From Mitsuaria sp. GD03876 (GTDB taxonomy: Bacteria > Pseudomonadota > Gammaproteobacteria > Burkholderiales > Burkholderiaceae_C), in contig NZ_JAOCCU010000024.1 of the NCBI RefSeq assembly GCF_029840635.1, positions 1 through 64,000 on the forward strand: 64,000 bases of DNA. Reading direction: 5' to 3'. Under the pieces are notes generated by a model. That model was not told the origin of the DNA. It saw nothing but the letters and a program-made list of their open reading frames with translations, and did no database searches. Both the position numbers and the translations under genes were made by a program. Below are positions 8,695-17,316 of the stretch, in pieces; within the stretch, counting starts at the first letter, position 1, and every line of letters starts with the position of its first letter.

Positions 8695-9420
8695 ATGCGC
8701 GCCGATCCGCCCCGACTGCCCGCGCGGCCCGTCGCGACGGGACCGAGCGCATCGAGCGCGCACGGCGGATCGCCGCTGGGCGCGGCGGACGAGGCGCGGG
8801 GCCCGTCGATCCTCGGCGATGCCTCGACGCGCCGTCGCGACGACGCCGGCGGCCGGCGCAGCGCCTCCGCCAGCCGCCTGATGGGGGCCGTCACCCGGCA
8901 GCTGCTGGACGACGAGGAAGAGCGCGTCACGGGCGAGGGCCGGGGCGAGGGCGGGTCGAGCGGCGCCACCGCGACCTCGTCGACTCATGAGGGCGCCGGC
9001 AAGACCGCGACGCGCGCGGTCGGCGGTGGCGGCGGGACCCGGTCGACCCAGCGCCAGCCGCCGGGCGGCGCGGTGCGTCGTGCCGGGTCGACTTCGCGAC
9101 GCGCCTCCGCGCCGGAGGACGACGTCTGGTCGCAGGAAGTGCAAGGCGCCGACGAGCCCGGCCGCGTCGTCGGGCCGGAATCCCGCGTCCAGCCGCGCCG
9201 CGGCGCGGCGCGCATCGAGGGCGTGCGTCCCGATGCGGCGCCGCGGGTCGGCGGCTCGCCGCGCATGCGGATCGCGAGCTGGGGTGCGCTGCTCGCCGCG
9301 GTGGCGGCGCTGGTCGTGGTCATCGCCGCCGGATGGTTTGACCTGTCGCCGTCGGGCGACTCGGGCAATGGCACCGGCGATGGCGGTGCCGCGCGCCAGG
9401 AGCATGGCGCCGAGCGCTGA
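8695..9420 (+). CDS. Hypothetical single-span membrane protein
   Basis: A 241-residue frame starting 18 bp after the regulator. Residues 1-185 are Arg/Ser/Gly-rich and look disordered. Residues about 190-212 form one clear membrane helix (SWGALLAAVAALVVVIAAGW), followed by a short polar tail, so the protein would be anchored near its C-terminus. Codons in the helix region have the strong GC3 bias of real genes here, but the start is uncertain: no good ribosome site is seen at 8695, and an internal ATG near 8882 is possible. I do not recognise a family. Being in the regulator's wake, it could be a T3SS accessory protein. Confidence 0.5.
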   Translation: MRADPPRLPARPVATGPSASSAHGGSPLGAADEARGPSILGDASTRRRDDAGGRRSASASRLMGAVTRQLLDDEEERVTGEGRGEGGSSGATATSSTHEGAGKTATRAVGGGGGTRSTQRQPPGGAVRRAGSTSRRASAPEDDVWSQEVQGADEPGRVVGPESRVQPRRGAARIEGVRPDAAPRVGGSPRMRIASWGALLAAVAALVVVIAAGWFDLSPSGDSGNGTGDGGAARQEHGAER

Positions 9421-9505
9421 CGGCGAATCGCCGATCGCTGATCGCTGATCGCTGATGACGGATCCTCAATCGCAGTCCGCTCGTTGTTGGGCAGCGAGCG
9501 AGGGT

Positions 9506-9568
9506 GGGGCCGGAATGATGCTGGGGGTTCCCGGAGGGACGCCCCCTGCGTCGTGAAGAGCCCGCGCC
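9506..9568 (+). repeat. Degenerate dispersed repeat, copy A
   Basis: This stretch, starting GGGGCCGGAATGATGCTGGG, resembles the reverse complement of 61063-61124, roughly three-quarters identical by eye over 60 bases. It lies in the 326-bp gap before the giant effector gene; that gap also holds a short 7-8 bp tandem repeat (ATCGCTG) at about 9432-9456. No gene is supported here. Confidence 0.5.
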
Positions 9569-9649
9569 GGGCCTACCGCGGGAAGGGTGCTTCCCGACGA
9601 CCTCCAACCTGTTCGCCCCGCTCCAAGCCCCGAGATTCCCGAAGCCCGC

Positions 9650-9710
9650 TTCGCCTTCGTGATGCGCTCTTCGGATCACGTCGGTCTGTCACGGCGCTGT
9701 CGTCCAGAGT
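9650..9710 (+). promoter_or_regulatory. hrpII box plus -10 element for the giant effector
   Basis: TTCG at 9650-9653 and TTCG at 9670-9673 are separated by exactly 16 bases, matching the HrpB-regulated hrpII box (as a PIP box it reads TTCGC-N15-TTCGG). Thirty bases after the box is CAGAGT (9705-9710), which fits the YANNNT -10 element expected 30-32 bases downstream. The effector start codon follows 36 bp later, with GGAG at 9735-9738. Confidence 0.8.
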
Positions 9711-9746
9711 TGGCGGCCGAGTCTTGCAGCTTCTGGAGAGCCGGCG

Positions 9747-12700
9747 ATGTTCAAGTTCCTTCGTTCCAACACCCCGCAGACGCCGCCGCCGGTGAATCCG
9801 AACGTGCTCACGACGGGCACCGGCACGGGCACGCAGGGGACGACGGGCACGACGCATCACACGCCGGCGATTCCCTTGCTGCCGATGGGCCAGAACAGCG
9901 GCAACCATGCGGCGGGCGGCACCTTGCGGCCGCGGGCTGCCGCGTTGCCCGCGGCGGTGGCCGTCGCGCTGACCGATGCGCACAACGCGCATGCGGCGGT
10001 GCCGGTGCGCGTGGACCAGCAGGCGCCTGTCGCCGCGGTGCACACCGCGCGCGAGCAGTCGATGCAGCAGCTGCAGAAGCGTGGCGATCACGCCTTGCGC
10101 GAGGTGGACAACAAGCTGACGGCGCTGGACGCCGACATCGCGGCCGCGCGGACGGCCGTTGGCGATGCCCATACCCGGGTGCAGCAGCAACAGGCGGAGG
10201 TGACCCGTCGCCAGGGTGCGCTCGACCAGGCCACGACGGACCGGGGACCGCTGCATCAGGCGGTGCTGGACGCGCGCGCCGCGCCGGCGCTGGCGGCGGC
10301 GAGGGAGCGGGTGATCGACCTCGAGGCGGACCTGGGCGCTCCGCCGGCCGCGGGCGCGTCGTCGGGCGATCCCGCGGCGCAGCGCCGTCGGCTGGCCGAC
10401 CAGTTGCGGACCGCGCGGGCCGACCTGGCGACGCAGGAGGGGCATGTCACGACGGCCGAGCAGGCCTTGACCGCGCATGACCGGTTGATCCAGACGCGCG
10501 GCGAGGAGCGTGACGCGGCGCGGGGCGACCTGACTACCGCCACCGCCGCGCACACCGCGGCGCAAGGGGTGGAGACGACCGTCACCCAGGCGCGCGCGCA
10601 GATGCAGGGCCGGCGCGATGCGCTGACGACGGTGCAGACGGCCAACCTGGCGCCGATGACCGCTCATGCCAACGCCGCCCGGACGGCGTTGAACGATGCC
10701 GCCGCCGCCAGCGACGCGCATCGGGCGGTCGCACGCGCCGCGGCCGACCTGGCCGAGTTGACGAAGACCGCCGAGACCACGCGCGGCGCGGTCAACGACA
10801 AGCGCGGCCAGGTCGCCGAACTGGACCGGCTGAACAACGAGGCGCATGCGGAGATCGCGACGAACTCGCCGCTGCGCACGCGGATCGCCGACCTCGAACG
10901 GCAGGTCCAGCGGCTGGAGCAGCAGGCCGCGGCGCCGTCGACCTCGCAGGCGCCAGCGCGGCCGGCCGCCCCGGGGCCGGATCCGCTGCAGGTCGCTCGA
11001 GACGCGCGCGACGAGGCCCGCGCGGAACTGCGCACCAAGCAGCAGACCGCCCTCGACACCCAGGCCGCCGCCGACCAGGGCCACGCCGAGCTCCAGCCGA
11101 TGGCGCAACAGCTGACGCAGGAGACCGCGCATGTCGCGACGGCGGCGAACACCCGCGACCAGCGCGCGACCGCGGCCGCGACGGCGGACCGCACCGCGGC
11201 GGCCTCGATCGTGGCGCGCGACCACCTGCAACCCGCCGCCGACGCGGCCGCCGGTCGCATCGATCACGAACTGACCGCGCTGAGCAACGCGCTCTACACG
11301 CCGCGTCCGGCGCCGGAGAACAATCCGGCGCAGGGACCGGTGAGCGCGATGAAGAAGCCGCTGCACGCGCTGCAGAACCGCATGACGCCGGCCAAGTACG
11401 ACGTCACCGTCGGACCGTTCAGCGCGTCCTCCAGCGGCACCGCGCCGACGCGTTTCCACGACGGGCAGACGCCGGCCAAGACGCTGACGACGGCGACCAG
11501 CCCGGGGCAGCTGAAGTCGGTCGACAAGAAGGTCGACGTCGCCGCGGACGGCGCGTCCAAGCTGTTGGCGGGCGGCAAGGGCAGCGCCGGCCAGGCCGCG
11601 CAGGCGCCGGCGGAATTCGGCACCGCCGTGGCCTTCACGTCGGAGGTGGGCCGGCTGTTCACGCCGGCCGCGGGCGCGACCGGCGCGCCGGAGGCGACCC
11701 CGGCGGCCACGCAGCTCGCCGACGCGCTGCTGCGCCATCCCAATCCCGATCCCGCGGGCCGGCCCGACGGCCACCCGCTGCGCCACGAGCAGGCCTTGCT
11801 GATCGCGTCGGTGCTGCGCTCGGTCACCGAGAACCCGGCCGATGCCGCGCAGGTCTATCACCACCTCTGGAACGACCCGGCCCCGGCGATCGACGGGCTG
11901 ACGCCGGCGGCCGGCCGCGGCGCGTCGCCGATGGCGGCCAATCCTGGCGACACGGCGCCCAGCACCGGTCCCAACATCCAGCAGCTGGCCAATGCCGCGC
12001 GCCGCGCGCTGGCCTCGACCTCCGGCGGCATGCAGGCGCTGCTGGACCTGCACGGCCTGACGTTGCCGCCGGCCGGCACCGACGTCGCCAGCCGGGCGAC
12101 GCGGCGCCACGCCGAGCATGGCGTGGAGCACTACAAGCTCGCGCTGCGCGCGGAGAGCGCGCTGCTGGCGCAGGGCCTGCGCGTGCCGCAGCCGCAGTCG
12201 GCCGACCAGATCGAGACGGAAGTCCGCGCCCGCGCGCAGGGCACGCAGCTGCTCAACGCCGATTGGCTGGGCACCGGCAACGCCAAGCGCGCCGGCGGCG
12301 GCCGCCGCCAGGCGGAAGACCCGATGACGCTCGCGAGCCAGGCCTTCCTCTATGCGAAGGCCAACATGACGCATGCGACGCACGCCGACCCGGCCGTCTC
12401 GCAATACAAGCCGGCCTACGTCGCCTTGCGCAACGGCTTCACCGAAAGCGGCCAGGGCTCCGAATTCCACTTGATGACGAAGCGGCTGCACAAGTTCTGC
12501 AAGTACATCGACCTGGCCTGCGCATCGCCGGCCGGGACCTTGCCCAACATGGGCGACGCGTTCAAGCATCCGATCCGCAGCACGGTCACCGGCACGCGGC
12601 GCAAGCTCGGCAAGGACAAGACGCCGCTGAAGACGCTGATGCAGTCGGGGCCGCTGGGATCCAACCTGGGCACGGTGCCCGGCGAGCACGCCAAGCGGCT

Positions 12701-14780
12701 GACCACCGCGCTGGCCACCGGCCAGCGGCTGATGCGCAACGACCTGACGGCCAACTTCGCCACGCTCGGCGAGGCCGACCGCACCCGCGCGCTGATGCGC
12801 CTGGCGGCGATGGAGCAGTGGGCGGCGAAGGTGCCGGGCGGCGCCGATCCGATGATCGACCTGTCGCAGGGCACGCGCGTCCCCGATGCCGGCGTGCGCG
12901 CCCGCGCCGAGGCGCTCAACCGCGAGCTGGGCGGTCCCAACGCCGCCCCGCTGCACGCGGCGACGGTGCAGGCCGAGTCCCAGGCGCAGCAGGCGCGACC
13001 GCTGCTGCCCGACACGCTGCAGGGCTGGGTGGGCGAGGGCCGGCTGGCCAGCTCGACCGGGCCCAAGGACACCGGCGCGGAGATGACCGCGCTGGGCGAC
13101 GACCTGAAGATCCTGCGCGGCAAGGCGTCGATGGACAGCGCCTTCGAGGACCTGCAGCGGCGTTTCGACGCGGCCACGCCCGAGAACCGGCGCGACCTGC
13201 TGCGCCAGGTGATGATCCAGGTCGTCGCCGGCGGCGACATGACCGACTACAGCGACGGCCGCAAGAACGGCGTGGGCGGCATGTTCGGCTACGGCGTCGC
13301 GCGCTTCGAGGGCCTGGGCGGGCTGACGACCGGCGTCACGCCGGTGGGCGAGTTCAACGTCGACCACACCCGCACCGCGGTGCTCAAGGCCGGCGTGGCC
13401 TCCAACACCGGCGTGATCTTCCTGGGCAACGAGCGCAAGGTGAACGAGATGCTGGGCGGCGGCGTGCGCCTGGGCGCCGAGGCCGGGCCGGTGGTGAACC
13501 TGACCGGCCAGGCGATGGCGCGCATCGGCGGCTCCCACCTGTTCTCGCAGGGCCTGATGATGCGCACCAACAAGCAGGGCACCGAGCACGAGACGCTGAA
13601 CGACGCGCAGAAGGCGCGCCTGACCGCGCCCGTGGACAGTTGGAAGCGCATGAGCGAGCTGACGGTGAACAGCGTCTTCGACATCGCCGCGCAGCCCAAG
13701 CCGCCCAAGGGCACGGCGCCGGGCGCCGCGCCGCCCGGGAGCCGTCCGATGAACGGCGGCGAGATGTGGACGCAGATGGTCGGGAAGGTCGGCGACTTCC
13801 GCGACATCTCCTTCGGCTGGAACACCGGCCAGTCGCACCAGATCACCGGCAGCGTCGGCGTGGACGGCACGGTCGCGGCCAAGATGGGCGCCGGCACCAG
13901 CTTCTCGGTCACCGGCGGCGCCGGCATCAAGCACACCTTCCTCAATCGCAACAAGGCCAAGGACACCGCCGGCGCGACGCAGACGGTGCAGGCGGGCAGC
14001 GGCTCGCGGACCTCGATCGGCATGGCGGCCAGCGCCGGCATCTCGCATCCGACGATCAAGAACCCGGCCAACCCGGACATCGGGCTGTTCGCGCGGCACA
14101 AGGTCGGCGTCGAGACCGAGCTGGTGATCCAGGCCAAGAACGGCTTCGTGCGCATCACCACCGAGGACGGCAAGGTCAAGCCCAACATCTCCTACAAGCA
14201 CCGCGAGTTCGCGGTCGAGGAGGACTTCGTCAAGCTGGTCAACGGCCAGCGGGCGCAGTGGGAGCCGCGCCTGGGCGAGCGCACCACCGACGGCCGGCTG
14301 CGCGACGGCGACCGCGTGCTGGACGGCTTCCTGCAGCAGATGGCCGACCTGCCGCCGGGCAACAACCGCCTGTTCATCGAACGCAAGTGCCTGACGCAGG
14401 ACGCGGCCGACACGATCAACGCCTGCATGGAACGGATGGCCGTGCTGCAACGCCAGCAGCCGGCGGGCACGCCGCCCGACCCGGGCGCGGCCGAGCAGAT
14501 CCAGCACCTGAAGGAGCAGATCGCCGCGCAGGTGGGCCAGGAAGCGAACTGGCAGCCGTTCCGGCTGTTCGTCAACGAGACCAACCAGCGGTCCAAGGAA
14601 TCGTCCGTGGGCGGCGAGGTGCGGGCCTCGCCCAACAAGATCGACGACAAGGAAGCGGGCCCGACCGGCTTCGCCGAGCGCTTCCTCGGCGGCGGCAAGG
14701 TCACGCTGGGCGGCAAGGTCAACACCGCGCACGGCGGCCGCGACCTGATCACGCTGGACGCGCAGCCGGTGCAGGCCTGA
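9747..14780 (+). CDS. Giant candidate type III effector (1677 aa)
   Basis: The 1677-residue product is preceded by an hrpII box and sits beside the hrc operon. The first 75 residues have no acidic residue and are rich in Thr, Pro, Gly and Asn (PQTPPPVNPNVLTTGTGTGT), typical of a type III secretion signal. Residues about 90-350 are Ala-rich and strongly helical with coiled-coil character. The middle is mixed. Residues about 1175-1500 are Gly/Thr/Ser-rich with alternating hydrophobic residues (GVGGMFGYGVARFEGLGG, ITGSVGVDGTVAAKMGAG), suggesting many beta strands. Size and this C-terminal beta-rich half recall the AvrE/DspE and HopR families, whose members form channels in plant membranes. I saw no WxxxE motif. 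Family placement is tentative; the effector role is well supported by context. Confidence 0.78.
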   Translation: MFKFLRSNTPQTPPPVNPNVLTTGTGTGTQGTTGTTHHTPAIPLLPMGQNSGNHAAGGTLRPRAAALPAAVAVALTDAHNAHAAVPVRVDQQAPVAAVHTAREQSMQQLQKRGDHALREVDNKLTALDADIAAARTAVGDAHTRVQQQQAEVTRRQGALDQATTDRGPLHQAVLDARAAPALAAARERVIDLEADLGAPPAAGASSGDPAAQRRRLADQLRTARADLATQEGHVTTAEQALTAHDRLIQTRGEERDAARGDLTTATAAHTAAQGVETTVTQARAQMQGRRDALTTVQTANLAPMTAHANAARTALNDAAAASDAHRAVARAAADLAELTKTAETTRGAVNDKRGQVAELDRLNNEAHAEIATNSPLRTRIADLERQVQRLEQQAAAPSTSQAPARPAAPGPDPLQVARDARDEARAELRTKQQTALDTQAAADQGHAELQPMAQQLTQETAHVATAANTRDQRATAAATADRTAAASIVARDHLQPAADAAAGRIDHELTALSNALYTPRPAPENNPAQGPVSAMKKPLHALQNRMTPAKYDVTVGPFSASSSGTAPTRFHDGQTPAKTLTTATSPGQLKSVDKKVDVAADGASKLLAGGKGSAGQAAQAPAEFGTAVAFTSEVGRLFTPAAGATGAPEATPAATQLADALLRHPNPDPAGRPDGHPLRHEQALLIASVLRSVTENPADAAQVYHHLWNDPAPAIDGLTPAAGRGASPMAANPGDTAPSTGPNIQQLANAARRALASTSGGMQALLDLHGLTLPPAGTDVASRATRRHAEHGVEHYKLALRAESALLAQGLRVPQPQSADQIETEVRARAQGTQLLNADWLGTGNAKRAGGGRRQAEDPMTLASQAFLYAKANMTHATHADPAVSQYKPAYVALRNGFTESGQGSEFHLMTKRLHKFCKYIDLACASPAGTLPNMGDAFKHPIRSTVTGTRRKLGKDKTPLKTLMQSGPLGSNLGTVPGEHAKRLTTALATGQRLMRNDLTANFATLGEADRTRALMRLAAMEQWAAKVPGGADPMIDLSQGTRVPDAGVRARAEALNRELGGPNAAPLHAATVQAESQAQQARPLLPDTLQGWVGEGRLASSTGPKDTGAEMTALGDDLKILRGKASMDSAFEDLQRRFDAATPENRRDLLRQVMIQVVAGGDMTDYSDGRKNGVGGMFGYGVARFEGLGGLTTGVTPVGEFNVDHTRTAVLKAGVASNTGVIFLGNERKVNEMLGGGVRLGAEAGPVVNLTGQAMARIGGSHLFSQGLMMRTNKQGTEHETLNDAQKARLTAPVDSWKRMSELTVNSVFDIAAQPKPPKGTAPGAAPPGSRPMNGGEMWTQMVGKVGDFRDISFGWNTGQSHQITGSVGVDGTVAAKMGAGTSFSVTGGAGIKHTFLNRNKAKDTAGATQTVQAGSGSRTSIGMAASAGISHPTIKNPANPDIGLFARHKVGVETELVIQAKNGFVRITTEDGKVKPNISYKHREFAVEEDFVKLVNGQRAQWEPRLGERTTDGRLRDGDRVLDGFLQQMADLPPGNNRLFIERKCLTQDAADTINACMERMAVLQRQQPAGTPPDPGAAEQIQHLKEQIAAQVGQEANWQPFRLFVNETNQRSKESSVGGEVRASPNKIDDKEAGPTGFAERFLGGGKVTLGGKVNTAHGGRDLITLDAQPVQA

Positions 14781-14841
14781 GCCGGCGGCCGCGGGGTTCA
14801 GCGACGCGGGGCTCGGCGACGCAGGGCTCGGTGCCCCTGGG

Positions 14842-14864
14842 GCCCGGCGATGGCCGCGCCGGGC
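14842..14864 (+). terminator. Possible terminator hairpin after the effector gene
   Basis: GCCCGGCG and CGCCGGGC form a perfect 8-bp stem around a 7-base loop, 61 bp past the effector stop. There is no T-run, so intrinsic termination is uncertain. Confidence 0.35.
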
Positions 14865-14904
14865 GATGGCGTGACGCGGTGACGACCTGAGGGGCTGATC
14901 GAGC

Positions 14905-14929
14905 GTGTTTAGCCGTCGCGGCTAAACAC
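14905..14929. promoter_or_regulatory. Palindromic operator ahead of the LacI-type gene
   Basis: GTGTTTAGCCG and CGGCTAAACAC form a perfect 11-bp inverted repeat around the 3-base centre TCG. The site lies 62 bp before the LacI-family start codon. An odd-centred palindrome upstream of its own gene is the usual arrangement for LacI-family autoregulation. No T-run follows, so a terminator is less likely. Confidence 0.7.
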
Positions 14930-14991
14930 TTGGGAAACTGGGGCGGTTTCGTTGACCCGCCTCAGGGCCTTTCCAAGAATCGCCTCCACCC

Positions 14992-15981
14992 ATGAGCTCC
15001 GTCACCATCCGCGATATCGCCAAGGCCTCGGGCCTGTCCATCGGCACCGTGTCGCGCGGCCTGCGCAACCAGTCCGGCCTGTCCGAGTCCACCCGCCAGG
15101 TCGTGCGCGAGACCGCGCTGCGCCTGGGCTACGACTTCGCGCAGTTGCGCAAGCACCGGATCCGCCGGATCGGTTTCCTGCTGCACAGCCAGCACAACAC
15201 GCTGGCCTCCAGCCCCTTCTTTTCCGCGGTGCTGCAAGGCGCGGAGCAGGCCGCCAGGCGCGAGGGCGTTTCGCTGTCCTTCATCGTGGCGGGGCCGGCG
15301 CAGCCGGTGGTCGAGCAGATGCGGCTGCACCAGCTCGACGCCTTCCTGTGCGTCGGTTACTTCGAGCCCGAGATCCTCGACAGCCTGCAGCGCACCGGCA
15401 AGCCGCTGGTGCTGGTCGACCTGCACCGCCGCGGCATGACCTCGGTGAACCCGGACCACCAGCACGGCAGCTTCCTGGCCACCAGCCACCTGCTGCGCAG
15501 CGGCCGCCGCACCATCGCGCTGATCTCCGGATCGCCGGCGCACTACAGCCTGGAGCAGCGCGCGCGCGGCTACCGCCGGGCGCTGTTCGAGGCGCAGGTC
15601 CGCGCCGATCCCGACCTGGAGGTGATCGCGCCGCAGCTCGGCGACGGCGAGGCCGGCGTGGCCGCAGCGATGGGCCAGCTGCTGGCGCGCCGGCCGCGGC
15701 CCGACGCGGTCGTCTGCTTCAACGACAGCGCCGCGCTGGTGGCGATGCGCCGCTGCCTCAACGAAGGCCTGAACGTGCCGGGAGACATCGCCGTCGTCGG
15801 CTTCGACGACATCGGCGGCGCGTCCGTCGCGCATCCGCCGCTGAGCACCGTCCGCGTGGACAAGGAGTCGCTCGGCGCCAAGGGCGTGGAGCTGCTGCTC
15901 GGCACGCCGGCCGAGACCCCGCTGGACCTGACGCTGCCGGTGGAGCTCATCGTCCGCGAGAGCTCCAGCAGCGTCGACTGA
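14992..15981 (+). CDS. LacI-family transcriptional regulator
   Basis: A 329-residue repressor-type protein. Residues 1-55 are the LacI helix-turn-helix and hinge helix (VTIRDIAKASGLSIGTVSRG); the rest is the periplasmic-binding-protein-like sensor domain (RIGFLLHSQHNTLASSPFFS, then VVGFDDIGGASVAHPPLSTV near the C-terminus). The next genes encode a sugar epimerase, a sugar kinase remnant and a sugar-binding protein, so the ligand is probably a sugar or sugar phosphate handled by this cluster. The palindrome at 14905-14929 is the likely binding site. Confidence 0.92.
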   Translation: MSSVTIRDIAKASGLSIGTVSRGLRNQSGLSESTRQVVRETALRLGYDFAQLRKHRIRRIGFLLHSQHNTLASSPFFSAVLQGAEQAARREGVSLSFIVAGPAQPVVEQMRLHQLDAFLCVGYFEPEILDSLQRTGKPLVLVDLHRRGMTSVNPDHQHGSFLATSHLLRSGRRTIALISGSPAHYSLEQRARGYRRALFEAQVRADPDLEVIAPQLGDGEAGVAAAMGQLLARRPRPDAVVCFNDSAALVAMRRCLNEGLNVPGDIAVVGFDDIGGASVAHPPLSTVRVDKESLGAKGVELLLGTPAETPLDLTLPVELIVRESSSSVD

Positions 15982-16012
15982 ACCGCCACCGCCGCGCGCC
16001 CTCCGACTTCAT

Positions 16013-16053
16013 CCGCATCGATCCCCATCGACCCGCATCGACCCGCATCGACC
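16013..16053. repeat. Short tandem repeat ATCGACCCGC before the epimerase gene
   Basis: About four imperfect 10-bp units directly precede the epimerase start codon and displace any obvious Shine-Dalgarno sequence. Confidence 0.6.
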
Positions 16054-17316
16054 ATGTCCGACCTGCCCGATTTCCGTTCCCGAGAGGTCCTGCTCGCCCA
16101 CGCGAAGCACACGATGGACTTCTATCACCCGCGCGCGATCGACCCGAGCGGCGGCTTCTTCCACTTCTTCAAGGACGACGGCACCGTCTACGACGCGCGC
16201 GAGCGGCACCTGGTCAGCAGCACGCGTTTCGTCTTCACCTACGCGATGGCGCATCGCCGCTTCGGCGACCCGGCCTACCTGGACGGCGTGCGCCACGGCG
16301 TGCGTTTCCTGCGCGAGGCCCACCTCGATCCGATCCTGGGCGGGTATGCCTGGCGGCTGGACTGGCACGACGGGCGGGCCGAGGTGATCGACGCGACGCG
16401 CCATTGCTACGGGCTGGCCTTCGTGCTGCTGGCCTACGCGCATGCGGCGATGGCCGGCGTGGCGGAGGCGCGGCCCTGGATCGCCGAGACCTTCGCGCTG
16501 ATGGAGGAACGGTTCTGGGACGAGGCCGCCGGGTTGTACGCCGACGAGGCGAGTCCGCAGTGGCACGTGCTGTCGCCGTACCGCGGGCAGAACGCCAACA
16601 TGCATGCGTGCGAGGCGCTGTTGGCCGCCTTCGACGCCACCGGCGAGGCGCGTTACCTGGCGCGCGCCGCGCGCGTCGCCGACCACGTGACGCGCCGCCA
16701 GGCGCAGCGCTGCGGCGGGCTGATCTGGGAACACTACGACGCGCACTGGCAGCCGGACTGGCTGTTCAACCGCGACGATCCGGCCAACCTGTTCCGCCCC
16801 TGGGGTTACCAGCCGGGCCACTTCACCGAGTGGACCAAGCTGCTGCTGCAGCTCGAGGCGCGCGGCCGGCACCTGGACCAGGACCTGTCCTGGATCGTGC
16901 CGACGGCGACGCAGCTGTTCCGCGTCGCGGTGCGCCGCGGCTGGGACGGCGAGCATGGCGGGCTGTGCTACTCGCTGGCGCCGGACCTGACGGTCTGCGA
17001 CCCGGACAAGTATTTCTGGGTCCAGGCCGAGAGCGCCGCCGCGGCCGCGCGGCTGGCGCACCGCACCGGCGACGGCGCCTATTGGGACTGGTACCAGCGC
17101 CTGTGGGCCTACAGCTGGACGCATTTCGTCGACCACCAGCACGGCGCCTGGTACCGCATCCTGGATGGGCACAACCGCAAGCTGAGCGACGAGAAGAGCC
17201 CGGCCGGCAAGGTCGATTACCACACGATGGGCGCCTGCGACGACATCGTGGACGTGCTCGACGGCCTCGATGCGATCGACGCGGCGGACGTGCTGACCGG
17301 GAGCCGCCATGCGTGA
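16054..17316 (+). CDS. AGE-family sugar epimerase/isomerase
   Basis: A 420-residue (alpha/alpha)6-barrel enzyme of the N-acylglucosamine 2-epimerase superfamily, which also contains mannose and cellobiose isomerases. Recognisable parts are STRFVFTYAMAHRRFGDPAY near residue 55, the His-containing ATRHCYGLAFVLLAYAHAAM around 112-131, and a C-terminal region with DHQHGAWYRILDGHNRK. The family interconverts aldose and ketose or C2 epimers in the cytoplasm. Together with the LacI regulator and the kinase remnant it suggests import of a mannose/fructose-type sugar, isomerisation and phosphorylation. The exact substrate cannot be read. Its last 8 bp overlap the kinase start. Confidence 0.85.
   Translation: MSDLPDFRSREVLLAHAKHTMDFYHPRAIDPSGGFFHFFKDDGTVYDARERHLVSSTRFVFTYAMAHRRFGDPAYLDGVRHGVRFLREAHLDPILGGYAWRLDWHDGRAEVIDATRHCYGLAFVLLAYAHAAMAGVAEARPWIAETFALMEERFWDEAAGLYADEASPQWHVLSPYRGQNANMHACEALLAAFDATGEARYLARAARVADHVTRRQAQRCGGLIWEHYDAHWQPDWLFNRDDPANLFRPWGYQPGHFTEWTKLLLQLEARGRHLDQDLSWIVPTATQLFRVAVRRGWDGEHGGLCYSLAPDLTVCDPDKYFWVQAESAAAAARLAHRTGDGAYWDWYQRLWAYSWTHFVDHQHGAWYRILDGHNRKLSDEKSPAGKVDYHTMGACDDIVDVLDGLDAIDAADVLTGSRHA

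Noticed and set aside
9573-14732. A 1719-codon open frame antisense to the giant effector gene
   Set aside because: It is Arg/Gly/His-rich with implausible composition and arises from GC-biased codon positions of the real gene; the same holds for other long antisense frames such as 27756-31196 and 6232-9405 beyond the GNAT start.
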